Shown here piece after piece: positions 1-11,030 of a DNA stretch of 64,000 bases (position 1 is its first letter; every line of letters begins with the position of its first letter). The stretch comes from Siphonodentalium dalli (Eukaryota; Mollusca; Scaphopoda; Gadilida; Siphonodentaliidae), in the NCBI GenBank assembly GCA_032622095.1, contig CP136062.1, positions 16,419,239-16,483,238 on the forward strand, read 5' to 3'. The notes under the pieces were generated by a model, which saw only the letters and a program-made list of their open reading frames with translations, had not been told where the DNA came from and made no database searches. A program made the position numbers and the translations under genes.

Positions 1-180
1 TCTATTATTTACAAGTTTCGCCAGACGTTGGTCGATATCTAAAAACGTGTATATATAGGTTTGGAGCCATAAAATCGTCTGGCTATTCCCGCCATGTGCA
101 TCTCCATGGCAATACCATAGTAACACACGTTACATGTACGTGTGGCTGAACCTGGCTATTATTGCCTAGGCATCTTTTCC
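1..180. other. Unassigned sequence before the first minisatellite
   Basis: No open frame, repeat unit or RNA fold was recognised. The 29/31-bp minisatellite begins at about 181. Confidence 0.5.
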
Positions 181-1722
181 CACTATATGGATCACCATGA
201 TTCGCGGTGCCCAATATATGGATCACCGTTATTCACGGTGCCCGATATATGGATCACCATTATTCACGGTGCCCAATATATGGATCACCATGATTTGCGG
301 TGATGTATATGGATGACTATGATTCTTGGTGCCCGCTATATGGATCACCATGATTCGCGGCGCCCGATATATCGATCACCATTATTCACGGTGCCCAATA
401 TATGGATCACCATGATTCGCGGTGATGTATATGGATGACTATGATTCGTGGTTCCCGCTATATGGATCACCATGATTCGCGGTGCCCACTATATGAATCA
501 CCATTATTCACGGTGCCCAATATATGGATCACCATGATTCGCGGTGATGTATATGGATGACTATGATTCGTGGTGCCCGCTATATGGATCACCATGATTC
601 GCGGTGCCCACTATATGAATCACCATGATTCGCTGTGTCCAATATATGGATCACCATTATTCACGGTGCCCAATATATGGAAAACCATGATTCGCGGTGA
701 TGTATGTGGATGACTATGATTCGTGGTGCCCGCTATATGGATCACCGTGATTCGCGGTGCCCACTATATGGATCACCATGATTCGCGGTGCCCACTATAT
801 CGATCACCAATATTCGCGGTGCCCACTATATGGATCACCATGATTCGCGGTGCAGACTATATGGTTCAACATGATTCACGGTGCCGACTATATGGATCAC
901 CATGATTGATTCGCGGTGCCGACTATAGGGATCACCATGATTCGCGTTGCCGACTATATGGATCACCGTGATTCGCGGTACCCACTATATGGATCAGCAT
1001 GATTCGCGGTGCCGACTATATGGTTCACCATGATTCGTGGTGCCCACTCTATGGATCACCATGATTCGCGGTGCCCAATATATGGATCACCATGATTCGC
1101 GGTGCCCACTATATGGATCACCATGATTCGCGGTGATGTATATGGATCACCATGATTCGCGGTGCCCACTCTATGGATCACCATGATTCACGGTGCCGAC
1201 TATATGGATCACCATGATTCGTGGTGCCGACTATATGGATCACCATGATTCGCGGTGATGTATATGGATCACCATGATTCGCGGTGCCGACTCTATGGAT
1301 CACCGTGATTCGCGGTGCCCAATATATAGATCACCATTATTCGCGGTGCCCACCATATGGATCACCATGATTCGCGGTGCCCATTATATGGATCGCCATG
1401 ATTCGTGGTGATGTATATGGATTACCATGATTCGCGGTGCCCACTCTATGGATCACCATGATTTGCGGTGCCCACTATATGGATCACCATGATTGATTCG
1501 CGGTACCGACTATATGGATCACCATGATCCGTGGTGCCCGCTATATGGATCACCATGATTCACGGTACCCACTCTATGGATCACCATGATTCGCGGCGCC
1601 CACTCTATGGATCACCATGATTCGCGGTGCCCACTATATGGATCACCATGGTTGATTCGCGGTGCCGACTATATGGATCACCATGGTTGATTCGCGGTGC
1701 CGACTATATGGATCACCATGCT
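181..1722. repeat. 29/31-bp minisatellite, array 1
   Basis: Around 50 head-to-tail units share the core TGGATCACCATGATTCGCGG. Two main unit lengths alternate irregularly: a 31-bp form continuing GTGCCCACTATA and a 29-bp form continuing GTGATGTATA. Point variants (CACGG, CGTGG, TTATTC) are scattered. Short open frames crossing the array are by-products of the repeat. The same family recurs at 2363-2404 and 11457-19032. Confidence 0.95.
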
Positions 1723-1857
1723 TTGCAGCTACGTTCCTTTTCCATCATGATATGCACACACCCGTTTTATGCACATATCACATGAAAAATTATATTTATA
1801 GCGACAGAATTATGAGTCATTTTACTATTCTATATCCTTTGTTGACATATAGATAGC

Positions 1858-1875
1858 CGAGGGTTGGCCCTCGGT
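1858..1875. other. Small perfect hairpin
   Basis: The sequence reads CCGAGGG, a 4-base loop, then CCCTCGG. It lies about 15 bp downstream, in the - strand sense, of the stop codon of the candidate exon at 1890-2041. No function is assigned. Confidence 0.5.
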
Positions 1876-1889
1876 TACCAGTCGATCCT

Positions 1890-2041
1890 TCATACTAGTA
1901 TTTTCCTGCTAGTCCGTGGGGTCGGTGTGGTGCTATCCACACAGTTTGTAGTTACTAGGTCTTGACATCCCCTTTGCCATTTGACATAAACCATAAAACA
2001 TGTGATAGCGACAATTAACACGAGGCAACTCAAACAAATGC
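1890..2041 (-). CDS. Candidate terminal exon encoding a transmembrane segment
   Basis: On the - strand a pyrimidine-containing acceptor ending TTGCAG (AG at 2043-2042) is followed by a phase-1 open frame to a TGA stop. The peptide starts with a strongly hydrophobic run, ICLSCLVLIVAITCFMVYV, then KWQRG as a positive stop-transfer patch and a short polar tail rich in Thr and Pro. There is no in-frame ATG before the hydrophobic stretch, so it could only be expressed as a spliced exon of a single-pass membrane protein. Surrounding sequence (1725-2360) is non-repetitive, which helps. No family is recognised and no further exon is seen on this strand. It could be chance. Confidence 0.3.
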
Positions 2042-2362
2042 CTGCAATTAGGGAACATCTCGTTACATAAAATTTTAACAAGACTTTGGCAGTAAATTTA
2101 TAAATGTCATTTCAATAGGCATAACCCTGTAGCAGTTGAAGTCAGAAGAGCTTGTGGCAATCGGCTGAGTTATATCTTATAAATTCACCGGATCAATCAC
2201 CATAGTATATTCTATTATAACTAACCCTTAGCTATCTTCCAAACAAAATAAACCATGTTTATGAATGGACATTTTCCTCAAATGGCGGCTTAATGCCTAT
2301 ACGTTACACGCCATAACCTACAAGTGGGATCGCTCTACTATAAAACAACGGGCTAAGCCCAA

Positions 2363-2404
2363 TATATGAATCACCATGATTCGTGGTGCCCACTATATGG
2401 ATCA
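2363..2404. repeat. Stranded units of the 29/31-bp minisatellite
   Basis: About one and a half units lie directly against the 3' tail of the LINE at 2404-6420. This suggests the LINE landed inside, or at the edge of, a minisatellite tract. Confidence 0.85.
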
Positions 2405-2493
2405 TTAGGATAGGATAGGATATTTTTATTTACAATACACATATGAATAGTACAATAAATTAACATATAACTAGAATAATTCAGTATATTGCT

Positions 2494-2535
2494 GGGGGGA
2501 ACATAGCCCTGCCGGGCTGTCTTCCTGTTTCCCCC
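2494..2535 (-). other. 3' hairpin of the LINE
   Basis: Two nested stems are visible. The outer 10-bp stem pairs GGGGGGAACA with TGTTTCCCCC (one G:U wobble) and the inner 5-bp stem pairs AGCCC with GGGCT around a TGCC loop. It lies about 70 bp from the repeat tail. In CR1/L2-type LINEs such 3' structures are thought to be what the reverse transcriptase recognises; that role here is inference. Confidence 0.7.
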
Positions 2536-3300
2536 ATAACAAATATCATTATACAAATAATTTATCAGATAGCGTGAGTATTATTCATATTCGTATCCAC
2601 GTACACGTACAGACTAATCGTATATATAACAAATAATATAAGACAAAATGTTCAGGGTTTTGTTTTTTTACAAAAGTGTTTATATGTTTGTGAGCCAGTC
2701 CAGACGAGTGATCACTATATCGCTTTATCTCTCCCCGGAAACGTTACGTTCTTGTCACATGTTCTAAAGTATGAGAAGTTTCTGCATGTCTTAGTTTCAA
2801 ACGAAGATTGAGAGAATAGTATTCAGATTATAGAGAAGTTCTCATGATGAAATCTCAGAACACAAGCTCATCACGATGTCTCATCCGACTCAGAATTATT
2901 ATTTCATACTCATAGATTCATAGGATTCTGGGGAGAGATTATGCATCTTTTATAGTAACAATAAAAATAAATATGAATTCATATGATTCGCCTGAAGGGC
3001 TTTTTGTTGAGTGAGGTTTAAGGGAGAATGTTAACTAAATGTGATACTTATGTGTGTGTATACCATCATAGATTGGAGGCGCAGACTCGGCATGAGTGTC
3101 CATTACTTCAAATATGCTTGTTCACCTTTAATGTGTCGATATTATGACTTGCGTTGTAGTCATCGTGGTATTGGTATTGTAGCCTTTGATATGACCGAGG
3201 ACGCGGTAGTGGAAATAAAAATGGTAGAGTAGAACTATGATTGTGCTGCCGAATAGAACTATGTGTATACATGGTGTTTATTTTAATATAAGTATTCGTA

Positions 3301-6300
3301 TTATGTATCGGTACAGTCGGGACATCCTGTGTTTTTACAGCGTACATTTTTTAGATAATTACCAAGTATTTTTGTCTGTAAGCGTTTCTTCAATATATGC
3401 CTGCTTTGTATGCATGTGTATTCAGCTTCAAGGTTGTTCCATATTGTGGGGAAGGCGTGGTGTGGTAATCTTCCAGAAAATTTGGTTCTAGGTTTTTCTA
3501 GTAGCAGGGGATTAGGGTGTCTTGGAGTTGATTTTGCTCGTTTGTTGTACATCATTTTAAAAGAAGCCGGCAGACGGTCATAATACCAGTCATGCACGAA
3601 CATTGTAGAATTGATGGTGTGTAAGTCATATATTTTCAAGATATTTTCTTTTTTAAAGAGCGGGTCTGTGTGACTCCTATACTTCTTATTGCATATTATA
3701 CGCATTGCTCGTTTTTGTAATAGAAAAATTTTCTTGACTTCTGGAACATGTCCCCATATTTGGATACCGTAAACTAATTGGCTTTGAATCAATGCATAGT
3801 ACAAAGTTTTCAATGCTTTACTCGGGAAAAAATGTTTCACCTTATTGATACAATATATTGCATGTGATATTTTAGAGCAGATTATGGATACGTGCTTTTT
3901 GAACGTCAAGTTCTCATCAATATGGATACCTAAAAATTTTGTTGAGGATTCGTGCCCAAGATTCCCTATTCGATTCAATTCATTGTGATTTAACTTTATT
4001 TTCAAAGTATTCCATTTTTTGTCATTATTCGGTGGGTGTATGAGCATATAGTTGCTTTTATTAATATTAATTGCAAGTTTATTACAGCAGCACCAATCGA
4101 ATACATTGGCTAATTCGTTGTTGACATAACTTTGTACTAATTCCCAATTTTTACCGCTTGTAAAGAGAGTGGTATCATCGGCATACGATAAAAAGTCCAT
4201 TGTTGTAGAATTTGCCATATCATTCACGTATATTAAAAATATTATTGGCCCAAGAATGGAGCCTTGTGGGACTCCACAGGAAGTATTCATAAGGTTTGAA
4301 GCACTCCCGCAATATTCAACATATTGTCTCCTGTCATATAAATAACTATGGAACCACGACTTTGCTACACCCCTAATACCATAGTGGTCAAGTTTTGATA
4401 GCAGTATATTGTGGTCTATTGTATCGAACGCTTTAGATAAATCAAGGAATAGGGCCAGGGTGGAATCCCGTGTCGGTTTATCATTATTATTAACGAAATG
4501 ATCTAGAAGATGCATAATAGGATGAAACGTTGAGTGGTTTGGTCTAAATCCATATTGGTGTTTATATAATATTTCATTGTCTTTAAGAAAATCTACAAGT
4601 CGTTTTTGCATTAATTTTTCAAGCAGTTTAGAGAACGATGGAAGGATACTGATTGGACGATAGTGTGCTATTTCCTTGGCGTTGTTTATTTTAGGAATGG
4701 GAACTACTTTAGAGATTTTCATGTTCATTGGGACTATTCCCTGTTCAAACGAAAGATTAAATATATACTTAAGTGCTGGGGCTATTATGAAGATAGTCTC
4801 TTTCATGAGTTCAGTCGATATGCCGATGTAATCTTTGCTCTTTTTTCCTTTCATAGAATAACATGTTAATATTATTTCCTGAATGGATGTGGGTTCGATT
4901 TCTAATTCGTTTGCTTGTCTATTTCGAAGGTAGTCAGTAAAGTCTGCGTCTGAGGTTTCAGAATGAATAGAACTGCTAGTGTTTTCACCGATTTTTGAAA
5001 AGTAGTCATTAAATGTTTTGGCTATTATGTTTGGGTCAGATATCTCTATATTGTTATCATTAAATATCTTAGGATAGTTACACGATTTTTGATTTTTATT
5101 GATGGCATTTTTAAGAATTTTCCATGTGTTTTTTATATCATTTTTATTTTGTTCTAGACAGTAAGAATAATAACTATTTTTACTTTTCCTAATTAGTTTA
5201 TTATATAATTGACGATAATTTATGTAGGCAATTTTATTTGTATCCGATGGCGAATTCAGTTTATTACAGTAGAGTTCTTGTTTTGTGATTGATGATTTGA
5301 TTAGTCCAGATGTCATCCATGGTGCGCGTTTGATATATTTCTTGGGTACTTTCCGTGTTACGAGCGGAAAAGCTAGGTCGTGTGCGGTCATGTATATGTC
5401 TAAAAAACATTCATATGCCTTTTCAGATGAGTTGCAACTGAGAACTGAGTCAAATTTACACGATTTTAACAAGTTTTTGAATATATGGACATTATTAATA
5501 TTATAGTTCCTATATGTAGCTTTTTTATGGGAGGGGTTTAAGGGTTTCTGCTTGTTTGCTTCAGAGATGAATATACCGAAATGATCGGAAACATCGCAGG
5601 TAATTATCCCTGTTTGGTGACTATCTTGCATTTTGTTGGTATAGATATGATCAATTATGGTGGCAGAGTGTTCGGTTAATCTTGTAGGTTTCGTAATCAT
5701 GGGCATGAATCCTCTTGTAAAAACATTGTTTATGAAATCGTTAGTTTTTGCATGCGTATCGAAATTGAGAAGGTTAATGTTGAGGTCTCCTATTATGTAA
5801 GACTTGGCTTTTTTCAATTTCTCTAAGATATTATCGAATTTCAACATAAATTTGTCCAAGTCGGCCTTCGGTGCTGTATTTGGTCTATAAATACATCCTA
5901 TTATGTAAGTATCGTTCGCTCCTCGGTGTATTTCTACAAATATTGTTTCTATTACGTGGGGTATAAATATTGTCAAGTCGGGTCTTAGTTTGTATTGTAT
6001 ATTTTCCTTGATGTAGATATCAACACCGCCTCTGCCATCGTCGCCATCGGGTCGAGTATTAAATTCTAAGGGGTGATATCCTGGAAGTGAGAAGTCTGAG
6101 GATCTATGCACATTGAATATTTCTGTCAGGGCGATAACATCAAACATATATTCTTCTGAATTCAGATCGCAGAGTAGGTTTTTCAGGTCTTCAAAATTTG
6201 CGTTAAGGCTTCTGCAATTTATGCCAAAAAGAGAGAATTTTATGTTATTTGAGAGAAATTCTTTACCCTCTGTGGGCGAGAGATATTGGCAGGTATTTTG

Positions 6301-6420
6301 ATTCCAGAGTTGTATGCTGTCGGGATCAAATTCGTCTACTTCTATTTGAGACCATTTCGCCGCGAAGTCATGCGTACGCGTGTCCCTTACCTCACTCAAA
6401 GTTATGTTATTTGCAGACAT
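3301..6420 (-). CDS. LINE endonuclease/reverse transcriptase, intact ORF
   Basis: This 1039-aa polyprotein would nick target DNA and copy LINE RNA into it. The N-terminal endonuclease/exonuclease/phosphatase domain spans about residues 60-290: NCRSLN at 69, ALTE at 97 (catalytic Glu), GDLNIN at 211, DHIYTN near 247 and SDHF at 278. The RT domain spans about 540-820: the PIPK...YRPIS motif, LDLSKAFDTIDH near 659, GVPQGSILGP at 716 and the YADD active site near 746. A short Cys-rich end (CKNTGCPDC) closes the protein. There are no internal stops or frameshifts, unlike the second LINE in this window. The start is an ATG at 6420 with no better upstream choice. It may be recently active. The family-level call is firm; the exact clade is not. 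Confidence 0.93.
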   Translation of the reverse strand: MSANNITLSEVRDTRTHDFAAKWSQIEVDEFDPDSIQLWNQNTCQYLSPTEGKEFLSNNIKFSLFGINCRSLNANFEDLKNLLCDLNSEEYMFDVIALTEIFNVHRSSDFSLPGYHPLEFNTRPDGDDGRGGVDIYIKENIQYKLRPDLTIFIPHVIETIFVEIHRGANDTYIIGCIYRPNTAPKADLDKFMLKFDNILEKLKKAKSYIIGDLNINLLNFDTHAKTNDFINNVFTRGFMPMITKPTRLTEHSATIIDHIYTNKMQDSHQTGIITCDVSDHFGIFISEANKQKPLNPSHKKATYRNYNINNVHIFKNLLKSCKFDSVLSCNSSEKAYECFLDIYMTAHDLAFPLVTRKVPKKYIKRAPWMTSGLIKSSITKQELYCNKLNSPSDTNKIAYINYRQLYNKLIRKSKNSYYSYCLEQNKNDIKNTWKILKNAINKNQKSCNYPKIFNDNNIEISDPNIIAKTFNDYFSKIGENTSSSIHSETSDADFTDYLRNRQANELEIEPTSIQEIILTCYSMKGKKSKDYIGISTELMKETIFIIAPALKYIFNLSFEQGIVPMNMKISKVVPIPKINNAKEIAHYRPISILPSFSKLLEKLMQKRLVDFLKDNEILYKHQYGFRPNHSTFHPIMHLLDHFVNNNDKPTRDSTLALFLDLSKAFDTIDHNILLSKLDHYGIRGVAKSWFHSYLYDRRQYVEYCGSASNLMNTSCGVPQGSILGPIIFLIYVNDMANSTTMDFLSYADDTTLFTSGKNWELVQSYVNNELANVFDWCCCNKLAININKSNYMLIHPPNNDKKWNTLKIKLNHNELNRIGNLGHESSTKFLGIHIDENLTFKKHVSIICSKISHAIYCINKVKHFFPSKALKTLYYALIQSQLVYGIQIWGHVPEVKKIFLLQKRAMRIICNKKYRSHTDPLFKKENILKIYDLHTINSTMFVHDWYYDRLPASFKMMYNKRAKSTPRHPNPLLLEKPRTKFSGRLPHHAFPTIWNNLEAEYTCIQSRHILKKRLQTKILGNYLKNVRCKNTGCPDCTDT

Positions 6421-7043
6421 AATGGGGAGTTTCTAAGGTGTTGTTATGTGGGCCCCTGATTACGACCATTTGGTTATGTCGTGGTACTGAACGTCTGTAC
6501 ATATACATGGAAACTAATATGGATATCATAAATTAATGTAAGTTTAACTTTCAATTTTTTTGGTGGAGTTATGTCAAAGAAAATGTATCCGTGATTGGAG
6601 ATTATATACATGCGGAAGAAAGAGAGTATTATATATGCGAGTCAATATCAATTGTGGAACAAAACAAATTATACGAATAAGTATACACATCTTGAAGTAC
6701 ATGCAAATCAACAATTGAACAAGTGCTTATTTATATACAGCCATTGGCTATCGAAATAGCGATGATGTCGCACCAGTGACTCCCCAGTGCTATCCCCAAA
6801 TCCCGTCCCTGAATGGAGAGGCATATATCCAGATTTATACGAGTCAAGCAATGAATCCGTGCAGCCTCATTAGAAAGGATATTTATCTATAATACATACC
6901 CAAAGAGGGGACCTCACTTTAAACATATTTGTATTTATGCATATATTGTCATCTCGATATTTATTATGAGCGAGATACGATTCAGTACCAAACTGTCAAA
7001 GGCGCACGATTGGCGAAAAAGCGAATTATGCTGGCCCTTGCTG
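6421..7043. other. Unassigned DNA upstream of the LINE ORF
   Basis: It could hold the 5' UTR and promoter of the LINE. I see no ORF1, TATA-like start or tandem repeat. It ends at the flanking duplication of the foldback-like element. Confidence 0.4.
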
Positions 7044-7090
7044 TATCCATCTACGGAAGCACAGTAGCGCCATAAATAAAATAATAATTA

Positions 7091-7347
7091 CGGCGTTTAA
7101 ACGCCCTATTACGGCGTTTAAACGCCCTAATACGGCGTTTAAAACGCCCTAATTACGGCGTTTAAACGCCCTAATTACGGCGTTTAAACGCCCTATTACG
7201 GCGTTTAAACGCCCTAATACGGCGTTTAAACGCCCTAATACGGCGTTTAAACGCCCTAATTACGGCGTTTAAACGCCCTAATTACGGCGTTTAAACGCCC
7301 TAATTACGGCGTTTAAACGCCCTATTACGGCGTTTAAACGCCCTAAT
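7091..7347. repeat. Palindromic subterminal array, left arm
   Basis: About 12 units of 20-22 bp, each containing the perfect 14-bp palindrome GGCGTTTAAACGCC followed by CTAAT or CTATT. The period is close to two DNA helical turns. Confidence 0.93.
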
Positions 7348-7684
7348 GCGACATATGTGGAATGACTAGTGGACCTTCGGACTGAACCTTCGGACTACTG
7401 AACTCTACCCGATCAATGTCTGAACAGAATGAGGTCCCCTAGCAGAGGGTGAATTTGGTGATGCTAGCCGCTATGCGGGTAATATCTCTAAATTCACCCT
7501 CTGGGGACCTCATTCTGCAAATGTCAGGCACCTTATTTCCGGGCTTGATACCACCACTGGTATATGCGTTGGTTTGGGTGCAATGTGTCTAACCGTGAAA
7601 CATGTGGTCCCCTGCTATAAGCATATACCCTTCGCTATGTGCATGTTCGACTACATGGGGGAGTTTTGAGTGCATTCTAGTTCA

Positions 7685-7832
7685 TTTTGGATTTTCGGAG
7701 AATCGGGGGTTCGGAGAATCGGGCCTTCGGAGTTATGGGCTTTCGGAGAATCGGGGTTTCGGAGAATCGGGCCTTCGGAATTATGGGGTTTCGGAGAATC
7801 GGGCCTTCGGAGTTATGGGCTTTCCAGGGCTG
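7685..7832. repeat. 16-bp tandem repeat in the left arm
   Basis: Repeats of TTCGGAGAATCGGGCC and TTCGGAGTTATGGGC are present. The inverted counterpart is at 10210-10350. Frames open through the repeat are not convincing genes. Confidence 0.85.
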
Positions 7833-8256
7833 GCATTCTCAGAAATCCGGGCGGGCTAAGACCAGTACTCCTCAATCAGCCTAGGTGGGCTATAGTCCTC
7901 CTCAGTGATGTCATAGCATGGACATTTTAGCCAACTACAGCGAAATCACATTCACGACAATGGAAATAGTCATTATCTGAACTAAACTGCGTTAATACAT
8001 TTGACAAAGGCAGCCATTCCAAAATGTACCTCACCCCATAGACTTTACCCACCCGAATAAAGGCCATCGGTTATAGGGTGATAGAGCCAGAAACATTAAT
8101 CGTGAGTCACTACTCATATAATGCAGTGCTCTTGTTATTATCCCCCGCCAAATTGAAAATTTGCGGGTGATATAGGAATGGGTTCCGTCCGTCCGGCTGT
8201 CCGTCCGTCCGTCCGTCCGTCTGTCCCGAATTTGATCGAGTCAGAACTTGAACAAA

Positions 8257-8875
8257 TATATACGGATTTCAAAGATATTTGGTATATGAGTTCACCTGAC
8301 CGTTACCTAGAATGCGTTCTCAAGCCAGGTCCGGCAGGATATTTTTACCAGAGTTATTGGACTTTGTTTATTATTTTTGTTGAATTTACCAAATAGCATA
8401 TAGACGACGTCACATGGCTCATTTCCACAAATCTCAATGGATTTCAAAGATATTTGGTATATGAGTTCACCTGACCATTACCTAGAATGAGTTCGCATGC
8501 CAGGTCCGGCCGGTTATTTTTACCGGAGTTATTGGACTTTGTTTATTATTTACCAAATAGCATATAGACAACGTCACAGGGCTCATTTCCACAAATGTCA
8601 ACGGATTTCAAAGATTTTTGTTATTTGTGTTCACATGATCAGTATCTAGAACGAGTTCGAAAACCAGGTCCGGCAGGATATTTTAAGCAGAGTTATTGGA
8701 CATTGTTTATTTTTGCGTGTGCAAATGGACGACGTCACAGGGCTCATTTCCACAAATCTCAATGGATTTCAGAGATATTCGGTAAATGAGTTCACATGAC
8801 CAGTATCTAGAATGAGTTCGCAAACCAGGTCCGGCCGGTTATTTTAAGCAGAGTTATTGGACTTTTTAAAATTTG
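8257..8875 (+). repeat. Tandem repeat of about 160 bp, four copies
   Basis: Each copy contains GGATTTCAAAGATATTTGG, a CAGGTCCGGC segment, GTTATTGGACTTTG and CTCATTTCCACAAAT. A fifth partial copy lies at 9190-9270, beyond the endonuclease fragment. Confidence 0.85.
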
Positions 8876-8876
8876 T

Positions 8877-9093
8877 TACAATAATCTGCACTGGTGATTT
8901 CAATTTCAACATCCATCAGGAGAAATATGTGTCTCAACTTGAAAACATCTTCAAAATACATCAATCTGTTGTGCAGCCGACACATATACTTGAAGGAACA
9001 CTCGACCTACTTCTCTCTAATATTAAAATGGACACACATGCTTTTCCAGTTCTGTACACAGACCACCATGTGATATGGGCTGTCAAGAAGTAA
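8877..9093 (+). pseudogene. Fragment of EEP endonuclease domain
   Basis: The frame reads ICTGDFNFNIHQ, then QSVVQPTHILEGTLDLLLSN, then YTDHHVIW and a stop. These correspond to the GDFN, PTH..GTLD and SDHH blocks near the end of exonuclease/endonuclease/phosphatase domains. About 70 residues remain and the N-terminal catalytic part is missing, so it cannot be active. Helentrons are known to carry such a domain at the C-terminal end of their Rep-helicase protein, which fits its place near the 3' hairpin. A LINE origin is the alternative. Confidence 0.6.
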
Positions 9094-10732
9094 AATGTCA
9101 TTCTAAGAATATTTATGCATGGTTATGGAGATATTGAGGTATATTTGATCAAATATATATTTTTTTTTAATTTTGCTCAAAATTTATATCAACGGATTTA
9201 AAAGAGTTTTGGTATTTTTGTTCCCATGACTAGTACCTAAAATGAGTTCGCGAGCCTGGCTTTTTGACAAAATCCCACCTCTTATTTACCACGTACTGAG
9301 AACGTAAACTTTATTGAGAATTCACTTCCCCAACTGCACATTTCGGCGGGGGATACCGCCGTCTCCGACGGCTTGTTGTGTTTGATGCACCAACTAATGG
9401 CTAAAATGTAGACAGTCATTTAATCTTATTAATGGTACTCAATCCGATTAAGCACCCCTAAATTACTATTCCTTTGGCTTCAGGGGTAAAACATATTTGA
9501 TTCGAGTCGAGGAACCCATCCATCAAAACTCAGAGTGATGAGATATTGATTTTTGAAGTTTGTAATTTTCTCGAGATGTGTACTGATAATTGCCACAGAA
9601 ACACTTATACAAACGGACGAAGGTGGATAACTAAAAATAAATGGTAATACTAACACAATTTTGACTGAGAACATCCTTTTGACGGCGTGTTCTGTGCCAC
9701 AAACAATAGATGTAAAAAAAACTTCAAAAATTTATATCTGATCGCTCTGGGCGTTGATGGGTAGGTTCGTCGACTCGAATCAATTATTTTTTACCCCCGA
9801 AGTCAAAGAAATAGTAATTTAGGGGTGATTAATCGGATTGAGAACCATTAATAAGATTAAATGACTGTCTACATTTTAGCCATTAGTTGGTGCATCAAAC
9901 ACAATAACAAGACCACTGCATTATATGAGTAGTGACTCACGATTAATGTTTCTGGCTCTATCACCCTATAACCGATGGCCTTTATTCGGGTGGGTAAAGT
10001 CTATGGGGTGAGGTACATTTTGGAATGGCTGCCTTTGTCAAATGTATCAGCGCAGTTTAGTTCAGATAATGACTATTTCCATTGTCGTGAATGTGATTTC
10101 GCTGTAGTTGGCTAAAATGTCCATGCTATGACATTATCACTGAGGAGGAAAATAGCCCACCTATGCTGATTGAGGAGTACTGGTCTTAGCCCGCCCGGAT
10201 TTCTGAGAATGCCAGCCCTGGAAAGCCCATAACTCCGAAGGCCCGATTCTCCGAAACCCCATAATTCCGAAGGCCCGATTCTCCGAAACCCCGATTCTCC
10301 GAAAGCCCATAACTCCGAAGGCCCGATTCTCCGAAGGCCCGATTCTCCGAAAATCCAAAATGAACTAGAATGCACTCAAAACTCCCCCATGTAGTCGAAC
10401 ATGCACATAGCGAAGGGTATATGCTTATAGCAGGGGACCACATGTTTCACGGTTAGACTGAATTTGGTGATGCTAGCCGCTATGCGCCATTGCACCCAAA
10501 CCAACGCATATACCAGTGGTGGTATCAAGCCCGGAAATAAGGTGCCTGACATTTGCAGAATGAGGTCCCCAGAGGGTGAATTTAGAGATATTACCCGCAT
10601 AGCGGCTAGCATCACCAAATTCACCCTCTGCTAGGGGACCTCATTCTGTTCAGACATTGATCGGGTAGGGTTCAGTAGTCCGAAGGTTCAGTCCGAAGGT
10701 CCACTAGTCATTCCACATATGTCGCATTAGGG

Positions 10733-11030
10733 CGTTTAAACGCCGTAATTAGGGCGTTTACACGCCATAATTAGGGCGTTTAAACGCCGTATTAGGGCGT
10801 TTAAACGCCGTATTAGGGCGTTTAAACGCCGTAATAGGGCGTTTAAACGCCGTAATTAGGGCGTTTAAACACCGTAATTAGGGCGTTTAAACGCCGTAAT
10901 AGGGCGTTTAAACGCCGTAATAGGGCGTTTAAACGCCGTAATTAGGGCGTTTAAACGCCGTAATTAGGGCGTTTAAACGCCGTATTAGGGCGTTTAAACG
11001 CCGTAATAGGGCGTTTAAACGCCGTAATTA
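10733..11030. repeat. Palindromic subterminal array, right arm
   Basis: About 14 units of the GGCGTTTAAACGCC palindrome in inverted order relative to 7091-7347. A few units are mutated (for example TTTACACGCC). Copy number differs between arms. Confidence 0.93.

Larger units (their letters stand above)
2404..6420 (-). mobile_element. Non-LTR retrotransposon (CR1/L2-like), 5' end undefined
   Basis: The element is read on the - strand. Its single long ORF (3301-6420) is followed by a roughly 0.9-kb 3' region that ends in a short tandem tail, TAGGA x3 on the + strand at 2406-2421. Just inside the tail is a strong hairpin at 2494-2535. A microsatellite-type 3' tail rather than poly(A) is usual for CR1/L2-group LINEs. 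The 5' limit is unknown: 6421-7043 contains no ORF1 and no recognisable boundary. The clade assignment is inference from the endonuclease and RT motifs. Confidence 0.85.
8144..9370 (+). mobile_element. Helentron-like non-autonomous insert in the left arm
   Basis: The uninterrupted sequence is seen in the right arm, so this block is an insertion. Its ends carry a short imperfect inverted repeat: ATCCCCCGCCAAA at the left, and TTCGGCGGGGGAT near 9355 at the right. After that comes the hairpin GCCGTC-TCC-GACGGC, then TTGTT. Inside are a CCGT microsatellite, four tandem copies of about 160 bp (8257-8875), a fragment of endonuclease coding sequence and a fifth decayed copy (9190-9270). Short inverted ends, one 3' hairpin, internal tandem repeats and an endonuclease-type coding remnant match Helentron derivatives. 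The exact borders are uncertain by a few bases. Confidence 0.6.
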
